The notes: generated from the letters alone by a model not told the origin. A stretch of DNA of 64,000 bases from Vombatus ursinus (GCF_900497805.2 NW_020954570.1:13887940-13951939); one strand, 5' to 3'; numbered from the stretch's first letter, positions 34,631 through 49,270 are shown. A program made the numbers and translations.

Positions 34631-35220
34631 ACAGTTTCATTTTTAAGGCTCCATTTGGGTCTATGTATACGGGCCGCACGCTGACCCTCTGCCAGTCGTG
34701 CGCCAGTACCCANNNNNNNNNNGCCACAGTACCCGACTGGCAGCTGCCAACATCAGACAGTCCCTCACATCTATGTCTTTTGTTTTTGCTCTTTTCTTAA
34801 GGTCCAGTCCTACTTGTACCTTATTTACACACAGTTCTTGCTTTACCTAATCAGACCATTCCACAGACCTCTCCATAAAGGAATTTTTTACCTAGTGTAA
34901 ATTTGCTGAATTTGCCATGAGGAAGGGAGGGAGGCAAGAAAGGGGAAAGGTGCAAGTGGAGAGAGGGAGCCAGCTCAAGGACACAAAGGGACCAGGGACA
35001 GAGAAACAAGAGGAGAAGGAACATCTAGGGGGCCTGGCCTGAATGGACAGGAAGAACTGAGGAGGAGGGTGAGAGAGACATGTGAGAGCCAGACATGGAT
35101 ACAGATAGGAGAGAACAAGGGACAGGTGGGGGCAGGCTAGGGGTACGTGAATGGGGATGAACAGAAGATCTGGCAGAGGCAGTCTCTCTCTGCATCTGGT
35201 CTTCTGCTTTCACTTGGAGG
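34631..35220. other. Atypical sequence around an assembly gap
   Basis: Bases 34660-34745 are unusually CpG-rich for this window ('acgggccgcacgctgaccct'). Beyond 34900 comes a purine-rich stretch ('gaggaagggagggaggcaag'). Neither matches any repeat I recognise. The segment separates a truncated L1 from the SREK1IP1 retrocopy. Confidence 0.5.
34713..34722. other. Assembly gap (10 N)
   Basis: Ten unknown bases stand for a gap, probably of unmeasured length. Perfect 10-bp inverted repeats flank it: 'ctgccagtcg' at 34689-34698 and 'cgactggcag' at 34734-34743. Confidence 0.99.
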
Positions 35221-35221
35221 A

Positions 35222-37829
<2,608 letters not shown>

Positions 37830-38403
37830 CTTTTTTTTAAGGGTTTTTTTTTTGTTTTTTTTTATTTATTGTTTTTTTTCTGCTAGGGGAAGGTGGGAGA
37901 TGACAGAGTGCCAAGCCACGGGGCAGGAGCAGAGAGAAAGGGAAAGCATAATACCGAATAGTAATGTTAAAACAGGTGGGGGTTTTTTGGAATGCAGGAT
38001 TCTTTCAGAATTCTTTACATAATGGTGAATTTGCATCATGCAAATTTACGTAAAGCATGAACTGTCTGTATTTTGTTCCTTTGAATAAAAAATTCTATTC
38101 TAGTATTGATATTCTAGTTTTGACTCTCATCTCATTATGCCTCTGTACTAAGTAATAGATCAAATGTGATTCCTTGTATTAGGTTTTCTCATGCACTTTG
38201 CTTGTTACCTATACTTTGTGCATTTGTGTATAGATATTTAAGGCTTTAAACTTATTCTTGGAGTCAATTGGCCTAATTCTATCTAGACTACATGTTATTT
38301 CAAATTATAAGTTTCTAGCTGATGTAACTTCATTTTGGAAAGATTATTACATATATTATCTTCTTAGAATCTGAAAGCTCATCCTTTAGATCTGGACATG
38401 GGA
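37830..38403. other. Unique AT-rich sequence with poly-T runs
   Basis: Long T runs at 37830-37880 border the 5' end of the SREK1IP1 copy and may be the A tail of another minus-strand insertion. The rest is not recognised. Confidence 0.4.
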
Positions 38404-38408
38404 GTTAT

Positions 38409-38576
38409 TGTTCCAGAGAACAAACCCCCAAATTCAAAATAGTTTTATAAAGAAATTTATTAGGTCATTTGGTAGAGGAGAGTAAGCCAAAAAGGAGGTG
38501 TGGCACCCTCTCCTCTAAGCTCTGGAAGATTTATCTTACACAGGATTTAGACAAGGGTACCCGAACACAAACCACA
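38409..38576 (-). mobile_element. Short LTR-like fossil, antisense
   Basis: In minus reading the segment ends 'tgttctctggaaca' and has AATAAA about 45 bases earlier. A 'gttat' pair flanks it at 38404-38408 and 38577-38581, with TG/CA ends. A longer version ending near 38908 is also possible. The family is unknown. Confidence 0.4.
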
Positions 38577-39231
38577 GTTATGCAGTTAAGCAATTTTGCC
38601 AAGAGGGCAACTTGAAATCAAGGTAGATTGAGATTGATATCAGTAAATGTAAACATTCAATAAAATTTGGGTGAAGCCAAAATACAAAGGGAACCCAAAC
38701 TACAAGCTTGGATAGACCCAAAACAAGGTCTGGGTGAGAGGAACTAAAATGTTTTGGGTAGATCCAGGAGAACCCCAAATTCCTTATAGCCATCTCTGGC
38801 ATTCCTAGAGAGTCACTGAGGTCAGGGTGACATTCTGGGTTCAAACAATCTCTAGTCACATAAAGTCAAGTTCAAATAATATTAATAAATGATAAATGAT
38901 AATTCACAACCCCCTCTTTTGGGCTCAACATTCTCATACCAGTAAAACCATAATTATAGAAGCAGGAAACTGGGTTATGATTTCCAAGGGAGTTCATTAA
39001 AATAACCCAGTGCAATAGTATCTTCCTTACTATCTCATCTAGAACTTGATAGAATTCCTTTAAGGAGGGGAGTAGGCAGATGGGTGGCAAACTTTTCCCC
39101 ATGTCTAATAGTCAGAGGGGTAAATTTGAGTAAGTCTCAGGGACTATAAATCAAGGGAATTAAATTTGTAACAGGAAACAAATGTATTGTGGCCATACGT
39201 ATCACAAAAAATGATAATACCTGTTTTTTTC
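38577..39231. other. Possible retroviral or LTR-derived spacer
   Basis: This is sequence of unknown origin between LTR fossils. No reading frame or repeat is recognised with confidence. Confidence 0.35.
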
Positions 39232-39740
39232 TGATGAGGTCTAGAGTTTAGGGGTCCTGGAATCCCAAAATCACAACACGCAAGTACTGCCCAAAAGAAT
39301 ATGACCCAAGGCTTCTTTCAGCCAAAAACAAGATTTATTGAAGATTAGCCATATTAGCTAGATTCTTAAGGAATCCGAGCATCTGTGGGCTATTGGTTAG
39401 ATTGTGAAAATCTGAGCCATGGCTAGATTACAAGAATCTGAGCATCTTAATGGAGACAAGATGGACCTTATATACAGAAAGAAGGAGGGATCTAGGAGTG
39501 GCCAAGTAGTCTGAGGTAATAGAACTCCAGGGGTGGCCAAGGGAGAATGGAGCCCACCTAGGATTAAGGGAGGGAAATGGCCAGGGGCCATAGGGAGGTA
39601 AGACAAAGAAAGGGAGATTGGGTGTAGCCACAATGAAAGGCCAGTTGATGGGATTATAACCTCAGGGGAATGCCAAAGATTTGGCCATGTGGGAAAGTCC
39701 AGGGTTTTTCCTTTCTGGGGTCCAGATCCCAACCTCATCA
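39232..39740 (-). mobile_element. Solo LTR, family A, antisense
   Basis: In minus reading it starts 'tgatgaggttgggatctgg' and ends 'ctagacctcatca', about 509 bp. It holds a TATA-like 'tatataagg' and a polyadenylation region. It matches, end to end, the plus-strand LTR at 57321-57974. Its two termini form a 9-bp inverted repeat. No internal retroviral genes adjoin it and no clear target duplication is seen. Confidence 0.8.
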
Positions 39741-40669
39741 CTTCAATATCATAAAAGTTGAACAAACAGTTCAGCTGAGTAATAACCTCATATATCCCTT
39801 AAGGAGTCAAAACTTGTTAAACATATTTTATTGGTAAACTAAGTTAGGTTACAGATTAAACTACATTTAGAGGGTTCACAATGGACTGATTGAAAGGGAA
39901 GATACATATATCACCAAGGTAACCAAGAAAACTCATTGTCAAGGAATTCCTCCCTTACACAGTTATCTAGGGTAACTGATAAATAACTAAAATGCTTTAG
40001 GAAGTTTAAATTTCCCTTTGCCTTCTACCTGAGGAATGTCAAATGGTTAACTTTCCATATATCACATTTTGGTAAGGTGAGGTTAATAAAAACAGAAAAC
40101 CAACTTTCAGTTGATCAAAAGTTTCAGGAGGAATGGCCCTGATCTCTGAACAATAAATAAAAATACTTTGGGCATACCTCTCTTTCGGGTAAACATAAAC
40201 ACTATGCAACAAAAAGCAAAAATAATGATTATCTTTATTAAATAACAAAGTTTCCTTGTTCCTGGTAACTCATTGCCAGTGCTTCTTTAATCAGAATACT
40301 TCATCTTGAGTGCCAGCTATCACATGTAGTCATCAGGTCCTGGAAACATCTTCCTTTGTAAATTCTGGAATAGGCCTCGTTCTCAGGATAGCTCTTGAGG
40401 GGCCTCCTCCTAGCAGATGCACTTTTCTGGTTCCAAGTCACTTGCTGAGATTCCCTAGGTAGCGCTGCTAAAATCTACCAGTAACAAAACTCAATACAAT
40501 TTAGTACGGCGTCTTAAATTTTGTTTTCTAGTAACTAGTTCATGTGGTGAAAACCAAGTCAAATCTTATGGAGTGAATCTCATTAACAATAGAGCTACAG
40601 AAGAATATCAAATTAGAAAACTTAATTCACCTGAAACTTCAGAGAATTTCTGTTTTTGCATACTTCCTG
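39741..40669. other. Spacer, nothing identified
   Basis: AT-rich sequence without long frames. It could be non-coding retroviral remnant, but I see no signature. Confidence 0.4.
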
Positions 40670-41449
40670 CTCTTATCTTTATTTTTTTTTTTGAGCATAA
40701 TCTTTCTTTTTTTCTTTTAACATGAGTTTTTAAAACTTTGGGTTACAAATTTTCTCCCTTCCTCCCTCCCCACCCACCCTCATTGAAAAGGCAAGCATCT
40801 CAATACAGGTTATAGATGTATAGTCATGCAAAACACTTCCATAGTAGTCATGTTGGAAAAAAAACTAAGTCTATTTCTCTTCATCCTATCCTAACCGCCA
40901 TTTATTCTATTCTCTCTTTTGACCCTGTCCCTCCTCAGAAGTGTTTGCTTTTGGTTATCCTGTTCTCCAATGTGCTCTCCCCTCTATCAACCCCCTGCTC
41001 TCTTGTCCTCTTCCCCCCTTATTTTCCTGTTGGGTAAGATAGATTTGCATACCCCGTTGTGTATGTTATTCCCTCCTTAAGCCAAATCCTATGAGAATAA
41101 GATTCACTCAGTCCCTCTCACCTTTCCCCATTTCCCCTCCACTATAAAAGTCTTTTCTTGTTTGTTTCATGTGAGATAATTTACCCCATTTTATTTCTCA
41201 CTTTCTCCTTCTTCCAGTATACTCCTCTCTCACCCCTTAATTTTATTTTCCAGATATTATTCTTTCATCTTCAACTCACCCTGTGCCCTCTATCTATATA
41301 TACATATAATTTTTTCCCTCCCACTACCCTAATACTGACAAAGGACTCATGAGTTACAAATATCATCTTTCCATGCAGAAATGTAAACATTTCAACCTTA
41401 AAAAGTCTCTTATGATTTCTCTTTCCTGTTTACCTCTTCCATGTTTCAC

Positions 41450-42487
41450 TTGAGTCTTATATTTGAAAGTCGAATTTTCTATTCAGCTCTGGTCTTTTCC
41501 TCAGGAATGCTTGAAAGTCCTCTATTTCATTGAATAACCATTTTTTACCCTAAAGGATTATACTCAGTTTTGCTGGGTGGGTGATTCTTGGTTGTAATCC
41601 TATCTCTTTTGCCCTCTGGAATATCATACTCCATGCCTTCCGTACCCTTAATGTAGAAGCTGCTAAATCTTGTATTATCCTGATTGTGTTTCCACAATAC
41701 TTGAATTGTTTCTTTCTAGCTGCTTGCAATATTTTCTCTTTGACCTGGGAATTCTGGAATTTGGCTACAATATTCCTAGGAGCTTTCCTTTGGGGATCTC
41801 TTTCAGGAGGAGATCGATGGATTCTTTCAATTTCTATTTTACCCTCTGGTTCTAAAATATCAGGGCAGTTTTCCTTGATAATTTCTTGAAAGGTGATGTC
41901 TAGGCTCTTTTTTTGATCATGGCTTTCAGGTAGTCCAATAATTTTTAAGTTCTCTCTCCTAGATCTATTTTCCAGGTCAGTTGTTTTTCCAATGAGCTAT
42001 TTTACATTCTCTTCTATTTTTTCATTCTTTTGGATTAGTGTTATAGTGCCTTGATTTCTCAAATTGTCACTAGCTTCCAATTGCTCCATTCTAATTTTTA
42101 AGGAAGTATTTTCTTCAGTAAGCTTTTGGACTTCCTTTTCCATTTGGCCAATTTTGCTTTTTAAGGCATTCTTCTCCTCATTGGCTTTCTGGGCCTCTTT
42201 TGCCATTTGGGTTAGGCTATATTTTAAGGTGTTATTTTCTTCAGTGTTTTTTGGGTCTCCTTTAGCATCACTCTCAGTTTTTCCTCTACTTCTCTTACTT
42301 GCTTCTCAAAATCTTTTTTGAGCTCTTCCATGGCGTGGAACCAATTCATATTTTTCTTGGAGGCTTTGGATATAGGGGCTTTGACTTCATTGTCTTCTTC
42401 TGGTTGTGTGTTTTGATCTTCTTTGTCACCAAAGTAAGATAATATAGTCTGACTCTTTTTGTGCTGTTTGCTCATGATCCCAGCCAA
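41450..42487 (-). pseudogene. Half-L1 ORF1 (broken)
   Basis: N-terminal residues lie at 42224-42487, with the acidic block 'SYFGDKEDQNTQPEEDNEVK'. The coiled coil is at 41997-42206. The RRM-like and C-terminal parts ('LENRS', 'NNCPDILEPEG'-like, 'PRNIVAKFQ'-like) are at about 41450-41990 in other frames. It parallels ORF1 of the plus-strand copy and is split by at least two frame changes. Confidence 0.8.
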
Positions 42488-43040
42488 TTACTTCAGTTAT
42501 AAACTCTTTGCTAAGGTAGGGGTCTGTTTCCAGTGTGGAGAATGTACTGTCCCAAGCTTCAGAGAATGTACTGACCCAGCTTTGTGTAGCTGTTTTCAGA
42601 GATACTTCTAGGGACCTGTAAATTTTCAGTTCTTCCAAGGTGCTATGATCAAGGATGAGGTGTTTACTCCTTTACTGGCCTGTGCTCTAGTCTATGAGTG
42701 ACCACAAGCACTCTTTTCTGTCTTGGAACTGTGAGGAGGATTTCCTCTCCACAGCCACTACAAGCCCCACCATGCCAGCACTCCTCCTCACCCCAGGACC
42801 GCCACCCAGAACTGTGACCCAGATCCAAGCATGGGCAAAGCAAGAGAATCCTGCACCAGCAGAGAGATCCCTGCAATCTCCCTTTGATCAGCCACTTCAT
42901 TCCCCTTCAATCTGTGGGCCTGAAGCTCAGGAGGCAGCCGCCACCCCAGGGCCGAGCTTGGGGAATGGGGCTGGGACTCTGCGCTTCTCTCTCACCATAG
43001 AAACAGATTTTTCCCACTGACCTTTTAAGTTGTCTTTGGC

Positions 43041-43748
43041 TGTGAGGGATTGTCTGATGTTGGCTACTGCCACGTGGAAGTTGTGGCAAGATGGGGTAGG
43101 AACAAGATATTAGGAAGTAACCGGAGCTCACGCTCCCAAGGCAGGGGGCTGTGCCATGTGGAGTTGTGGTGAACTGGGATAGGAACTGGATACGGGGAAG
43201 TAACCGGAGCATGTGCTCCTGAGGCAGGGGGCTGTGCCACGTGGGAGTGGGATGGCAGAGAATGAGTTCCCTTTGTCTAGTCCTCTCCCTAGGTGCAGTG
43301 TTAACCCCAGACGTCTCCTTCCTGTATCCGGTCTTAGCCTCCTGCGTCACGTCCTCTCCCTAGGTGCAGCTCTAACCCCAGACGTCTCCTTCCAGTATCT
43401 AGGCCTCACTTCCTGTGCCACGTACTCTCCCTTTGTCTAGGCACTAACCCCAGACATCCCCTTCCGGTATCTGATCCTACAACGAGTCACTAGTGGGCGG
43501 GCTGAGGAGGAGGGATGAAGAAGGTACTTAAGGAACAGTAGGGATTGGAGCTCGCTCTCTCTTGCTCCTGCTTGCTCTGGCTTTCCTGCTTGGCCTTGCT
43601 GTGATGGCCTCTGAATAAAGCTCGAGTGTTTGCACCTCCTGATCGGCTCGTCTCTGTGTTTATCCGGGTGGGCACCGAAGACTGGTAAGTAGTATGACCC
43701 TGGAAGCCTGCTCCTTATAGGAGGAGAGTGCACGGTGCGACTGGCACA
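43041..43748 (+). mobile_element. Solo ERV LTR with tandem U3 repeats and 6-bp target duplication
   Basis: This LTR is 708 bp, starting 'tgtgagggattg' and ending 'gactggcaca', flanked by perfect 'tttggc' at 43035-43040 and 43749-43754, and the half-L1 5' UTR is continuous across the site. The U3 part carries two ~84-bp tandem units (43070-43153, 43154-43236) and three ~71-bp units (43282-43352, 43353-43423, 43424-43494). AATAAA is at 43614-43619. A 6-bp duplication is typical of betaretrovirus-like (class II, ERVK-type) elements. It is CpG-richer than its surroundings, suggesting relative youth. No internal genes are present. Confidence 0.9.
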
Positions 43749-44082
43749 TTTGGCATTCATGGGTTAAGAAGTCTGGAAACTGCCACAGCTGCCTGTGATT
43801 CAGTCCTCCGAGGCCTGCTCCAGGTTCGCTATGGCCTGCACTCCCACTCTAAACTGAGTTCCTCTCTCAGACCAGCACGATATACCTTTCTGATCAACCA
43901 TCCAGGTTATCTTGGGCTGGAAATTTGTTTCACTCTGTCTTTTTGTGGGTTCTACTGCTTTAGAATTTATTTAGAGCCATTATTTATAGGTATTTGGAGG
44001 GGTTTGGGGGAGAGCTCAAGCAAGTCACTGCTTTTACTCCGCCATCTTGGCTCTGCCCCCTGAGCATCTCTTATCTTTATTT

Positions 44083-44848
44083 GAACATGATGTGGACAAT
44101 GCCATTTACAAGTTGAAAGAAGAATCTTAAAGAGAATCCACGAGGGCCTGACTTGTAAAAGGAGCCCTTCTGTTTCTTAATATTACCAGAGATTCCAAAG
44201 TAAGAAAAAGAAAAAAAAACAACCATGATTTTAAATTTTCTTTATAATTATTAATGCAATTTTACATGTAAAATCCTTAATCCAATTATTACTAAAATGT
44301 TCTCAAAGCCTGTATATCCCATTAGAAATATTTGGAAGTCAATTGGATAGAAAGATAGATAGATAGATAGATAGATGGATAGATAAATATCTTAGTTCTT
44401 AGAGAAAACAGTCTAATCTAGTTGCTTTCTCAAAATAAAGTTAACTACTCCAATAAAATTTTTAAACTTTTACGTCTTTATCCTATCCCCCTTTTTTGAG
44501 GATAATGAAGGTATTTTGTAAGCTTGGTTTCTAGATCTCTTCGGCACACTTAAGCAGTACACAAAGGGGAAAGGGCAACACTGCTGGCAGCCACACCTGT
44601 GACTGGAAGAACAGGCGCCATGATTCCAGTTACAGAGAACAAGAGCTGGTAGTGGAACCCTGTAACCCTTTAATAGGAGAAAAAGTCTTTCATAACTTTC
44701 ATGGTACTAGGGCTGATTATAGCTGCACCAAGGCCATCTTTACATTTTCTTTGAAGCTTTACAAGAAGCTATTTTGCCTTCTCCTGAGTCTGAACCCTGA
44801 TCTTTTCTATCACCACACTTAACTATCTATGGTCAGGTTCTTTCACTG
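44083..44848. other. Unique sequence with a (GATA)n repeat
   Basis: A tetranucleotide repeat, GATA, with one variant unit, lies at about 44349-44385. Otherwise nothing is recognised. Confidence 0.55.
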
Positions 44849-45044
44849 TTTTTTACTTATTTTATTTTTTTATTTTATTTTATTTTATTTTAGGCACTTG
44901 GGGTTAAGTGACTTGCCCAGGGTCACACAGCTAGTAAGAGTTAAGTGTTTGGTCTGAGGCTGGATTTGAACTCAGATCCTCCTGACTTTGGGGCCAGTGC
45001 TCTATCCACTGTGCCACCTAGCTGCCCCTTTTTTACTTATTTTA
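44849..45044 (-). mobile_element. Marsupial tRNA/CORE-SINE, antisense, with target duplication
   Basis: The body is at 44865-45028, with an (ATTTT)n tail and the core 'gcccagggtcacacagctag', ending 'ccacctagctgcccc'. The perfect 16-bp duplication 'ttttttacttatttta' lies at 44849-44864 and 45029-45044. Confidence 0.95.
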
Positions 45045-45049
45045 GCAGT

Positions 45050-45855
45050 CTATTTCTTGGCCGTTAACTTTATGTTACAGTCAGACTCAGCTCCCAGAAT
45101 ATGGAGGATAATTTCTCAGGGTTCACATTTCTTGTGCTGTTGTTTTTGGAGCTCTATCCAGGGGCCTTTGACCTCTTGGCTTCTCCAATGTTCTGTAATC
45201 CAAAGCATGGTATAGTCACTGCTCCTCCAGTTCCCACCTTGGTCTATAAGTGACCTCAGGTACTTGTCTGTGCCCCTTAGCCTTGACCAGAGTCCCCAGC
45301 ACCACCACCATAGAAAATGCTCTTGCTCCCTGAAGTACCTCAGATGGCTTGTAAGTGTCAGCTTGCACCTCTGCCCTGGAACTAAAGCCAGGGATTTGGT
45401 CCCTCCTCTTCTGTGATGCATTCACCAATGTGTGCTCCCTCCCCCTCACCTGCAGCCACAGCCTCCTGTCTGATCAGTGCCTTGGCCCCACATCCAGCAC
45501 CAGCAGGGTCCCCACAATCTTCCCCTGATCAACCACTGAACCCCTCACACATCTGCAGGGTGAAAGCTCCCCAGATACACCTGTCCCCAGAGCTTGCTGC
45601 CTGTTGGCTTGGTCTCTGCCTGGAAGTATCTTCACTTCAGTCAGGCTAGAACACCACCCTGGGAGGTCAGATCTTTTCTAATATTCTCCCTAGTGTCTTA
45701 GGCTAGATGACTGCTTTACCATGACTTGTAATTATTTCTGCTGCTCTAAAGTTTACTTTGAGGCATTATTATTTGGGGGGGGGGGTGGTTGATGGATTTG
45801 TGAAAGCCAAGTATTGTTCTGCCTTATTCTGCCATCTTCCCACAATTCCCTGCAA
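45050..45855 (-). mobile_element. L1/half-L1 5' UTR fragment without ORF1
   Basis: In minus reading it begins near 'gaagatggcagaataaggca' (45830-45850) and follows the order of the half-L1 5' UTR, including the 'cttatagaccaaggtgggaa' block that parallels 'ctcatagaccagagcacagg' at 10147. It stops before ORF1. It is more diverged than the two full-length copies. An 11-base G run lies at 45775-45785. Confidence 0.65.
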
Positions 45856-47079
45856 AGTAAGAGTTTTAAATTTTCTTTCCATTTGACTCCTGCACAGTCA
45901 TTTAACTTGCAGAGAAAATCATGTGACTAGCTGAGACTTTCCTTACAGTGTGTACTAATCCAATTATTTTTAATTAACTGATTAGAGACAAAGGACTTCT
46001 GGCTCAGTTTTCAGATAATCATTTTCCGCCTATAAATTCCAGTTGGTTGATCAATTTGCAACTTGATCTGATGTAGTTTTTCTCCTTCTGTTGTCTTTTG
46101 ATATGTAAACCTCCTTCCCCTCCATTAGTCTACTGTAAATTATACAAGCATATCTTTGAAATGTCCATCCTAATTGTATCTTCTTTTTTTTCTCTGATAT
46201 AATTGGAAACTATGTAAGCCTTGAGAAAACTTTGTTTTGTGCTTAGTGGTAATCTATACCCTGAGCCTGTGCTTGGAGAATGTATAACAAAAACCAGTTC
46301 TTAAAATATCTCTGCATGTTGATAAGTTTGGCAGAAGTAACTATCATCCTTTAGATATTTAACTTTTTATCAAGTATGAGTGGGATTTGAATGTGCCCCC
46401 AAGTGATTTTTAAGGACTGAAAAAAAATATAGCTATAAGAAGAAATTCAATACCAGCTTCAATAGCTTATCCCTGACAGGCTAGAGACACTATAGTTATG
46501 AGGCAATAGATTCTTGAACAGTGACAGTTTAATAATTACTTTGAGGAATTACTAAGAAGACAAAAGGTTTCAACTGTCATCTATAAGGAGAATGAATTTA
46601 ACTGTCATCTGAGAAGGGACTGAGAGTGGAAATTGTCATTTTATGTGGGGTCTGTGAAGAGACTGAATTAACTGTTATTCAGAGTCACGTACCATGGCTG
46701 GAGAGATGCTGAAAGGACAGAGAAAAGGCTGTCCTTGAAAGAATTGAATTTAATTCTTTTATTACAAATAAACTAGAGGGACGTAGGCAAGCCTAATTTT
46801 TTAATGTACCATTTCCAGTTGGCAACATAAGCCTCCTGTGTTCTACCCATTTTATTAGATGAGCTATTTAGTACTGCTTAACTCATAATAGGGACTCTGG
46901 ATAAAGGACCATTGTATGACCCTGTGTCATCCATTCAATAGAAATTAGTGCCCAGTAAAACATGAGCAACTGCTTTTTATAGGTAATGGCTAGTCTGAGG
47001 TACTTGAAGCCTAATAGTCACTTAGAATAACAGCCAATTATTCTGGCTACCTGTTGGTACCAAATGGAGGAGCTTATAA
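45856..47079. other. Unique sequence
   Basis: A short near-repeat, 'aactgtcatct', recurs at about 46573 and 46599. I see no coding or RNA signal. Confidence 0.5.
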
Positions 47080-47485
47080 TTGTTCTTATAGTCAATAAGG
47101 AATCAACAGAGTTTATCGGTTAGTGGGATGACATGGTCAGAACTCTTCTTTAGGAAAATCAATTTAGGAAAGTCAGGCTTTGTGGAAGTTAATTAATGGG
47201 TGGTATTAGAAAGAAACCTGAGGTTGGAAGACCAAATGATATGCTATTGCAGTAGGTGATAAGAACTTCAACCATGGTGACAGGTGTTCAAGGAGAAATA
47301 GAAATTACAAGATTTGACAACTTCTTGTATATGTGAAGTGAGTGAAAGGAGTTGAGAATGACACTGAGGTTGTGAAACTAAGTGACTGGAAGCATGGTGG
47401 TACCCTGAAGAGGGACAGAAAAGTTTGGAAGAGGAGTGAGTTTGATATGAAAGATAATGTAAAGAGATCTGCTGTGGAGATCACA
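47080..47485 (+). repeat. Ancient interspersed repeat
   Basis: The order 'gggatgacatggtcagaact', 'gctattgcagtaggtgataa', 'gagaatgacactgaggttgt' and 'gtgactggaagcatggtggt' matches a widespread, very old mammalian repeat (CR1/L2-like). The exact family name is not certain. Confidence 0.55.
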
Positions 47486-49270
47486 ATGCATCTATACTTA
47501 CCCTGAATGACTCATTCTATCTTTTTAATGTCTATTTTTATATTATTTTATAATATATTAGTATAGTAAGTAGTAGGTAGATACAATTTATAAATAAATA
47601 TACATATTGGAGTTTCATCCTCACAATTTTCTGATAGGATCTATGATTAAAATAAAGTTTAGATACAACTAATATAACAAAACCCTATCTGATGAGCGAT
47701 CCATTTCTATACCACTACTTGGAAAAAAACTAAGAACTATAATGGTAATTCCTTATTCATTTTATTGTCATTTTCAACCATCGTTTTTTAAAAAATAAAT
47801 AGTGATAGGACTTAGCCTTATAATAATTGTGAAGCAGACATAGTTTGTTTTCAGTGAACTTAACTAATTCTAAATTTTATTTCATTCATTTATTCAACAT
47901 TTGTTGCTTAATATGTGCCCAATATATGCTAAACACTCTGGGTGACACAAAGATTAATATCACAGAATATCTTTCCTCAAGGACCTTGAAATCCAGTAGG
48001 GAACTAAAGAATGGAAACCCAAATCTGTAGTACAGGATAGAATTTGATAAAAGATAGAAGCACAAAGTTCTACAGAAGCATATGACAGAAAATGATCATT
48101 TCTAGCTGTAAGTTAAATGTATATGGTAAATAACATAAATATAATATATTATAAATAAAGTATCAATGATATAAAGTACCAGCCTACATGTGGCATAGAT
48201 AAAGGGGCCAGATCTGGGATCTGACCCACCTAATTTCCAGGAGAAATTGCAGTTTCAACTGCAAGAGGAGGGTTGAATGCTTACTTTTTCACTTTCCCAT
48301 CTACAAGACAAATATTGGCCTAAAATTCGATCATAAATTGAATATTGGTAATTTTGGTGTATGATTCTTTTGGGGTTTAGGATAAATGCCAATCTCCTTG
48401 ATCTGCAAAGGAGAAAGCAATAGCATATTCACAGCCATTTTAGCTCCCTTCCACCAAATGCTAGTTACTTACAAAATAGTCTCAGTCTATTTATCCAAAA
48501 CAAACAATAAATAGAAATTAGGGCTGTTATACAGGTTAAAGAAGAAAAAAAATTCAAAAGAGTAGATGAAATTTTCACCTGGAAGCAAGATAACTGGGAT
48601 TTCAGTTCAGGTAAAGGAAAAATGAGCCCATAGGGAAATTGTGTCAGCATTCTCTAGGGTTGCAGGCACTGGAAGTCAAGGGACATGTTGAGGGGTTGGT
48701 TTTTCCACCTATCTGCAGCTCTAGGGAAATCTACTGCAGCCATTTCGAAGTTCATCCCTTGCCTATTTTGCCCATCCCTCTCAAACTCCTTTATGTCTCA
48801 CCTTCTCCAAAGGCTCTCCATAATTCTACAGTTTCATAAGCTCAGAGGTCCCTTAGCCAATCATAAGTCATGTTTTTCTCCACGTGTGAAGCATTCAGCA
48901 TCACAGGTATGTTTGATTTTCAGGAAACTAGTCCAGGTTTGCTATGGAAGAAGAGTTAGACTAAAAATAAGGAATGATTTAATTGGAGGAGGTAGCATTT
49001 GAATTGAAACTGGATGGGTAGAATTTCCATAGATAGATATGGTGAATTTTCATAGATGGATATGGCCAGAAAAAGAGAAAAGGAAGAGGGAACTGTGATC
49101 AAAAGTGCAAACATAGGAAAGTGTAGAGAAAGTATTGAATAGTCTTATTTGAGGGCAGTGTAGGTTATATGAAGAAAAGTAATGAAGGATAAACATAAAA
49201 ACAAAAAGTAAGTTGGGGCCAGATGCAAAGGGCCATGAAAATGACATCATTCTGTAGGCAATGAACAGTG
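47486..49270. other. Mostly unique AT-rich sequence
   Basis: An old repeat remnant lies near 47885-48000 ('ttcaacatttgttgcttaat', 'ctcaaggaccttgaaatcca'). No genes are recognised. Confidence 0.5.

Larger units (their letters stand above)
40670..44082 (-). mobile_element. Half-L1 (HAL1-type), full-length, with target duplications, split by an LTR
   Basis: In minus reading the element begins 'gggggcagagccaagatggc' near 44060. It has a ~0.9 kb 5' UTR (42490-44060, interrupted by the LTR at 43041), ORF1 (about 42487 down to 41480), then directly a ~0.8 kb 3' UTR and an A run at 40681-40692. There is no ORF2. The 15-bp target duplication 'ctcttatctttattt' lies at 40670-40684 and 44068-44082. The ORF1 start 'MAGIMSKQHKKSQTILSYFG', the coiled coil 'MEKEVQKLTEENTSLKIRME' and the C-terminal parts mirror the copy at 9.5-14.3 kb. 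The coding parts carry several frame changes. Confidence 0.9.

Noticed and set aside
34612-34800. Open frame running through the N gap
   Set aside because: It spans unknown bases and joins L1 to unrelated sequence; it is not evidence of a gene.
42694-43020. Proline-rich 108-codon frame opposite the half-L1 5' UTR
   Set aside because: It is antisense to the 5' UTR of a retrotransposon, with similar antisense frames at the other 5' UTR copies.
44351-44385. GATA repeats and other short arrays considered as CRISPR-like
   Set aside because: They are simple microsatellites without spacers, in a vertebrate genome.
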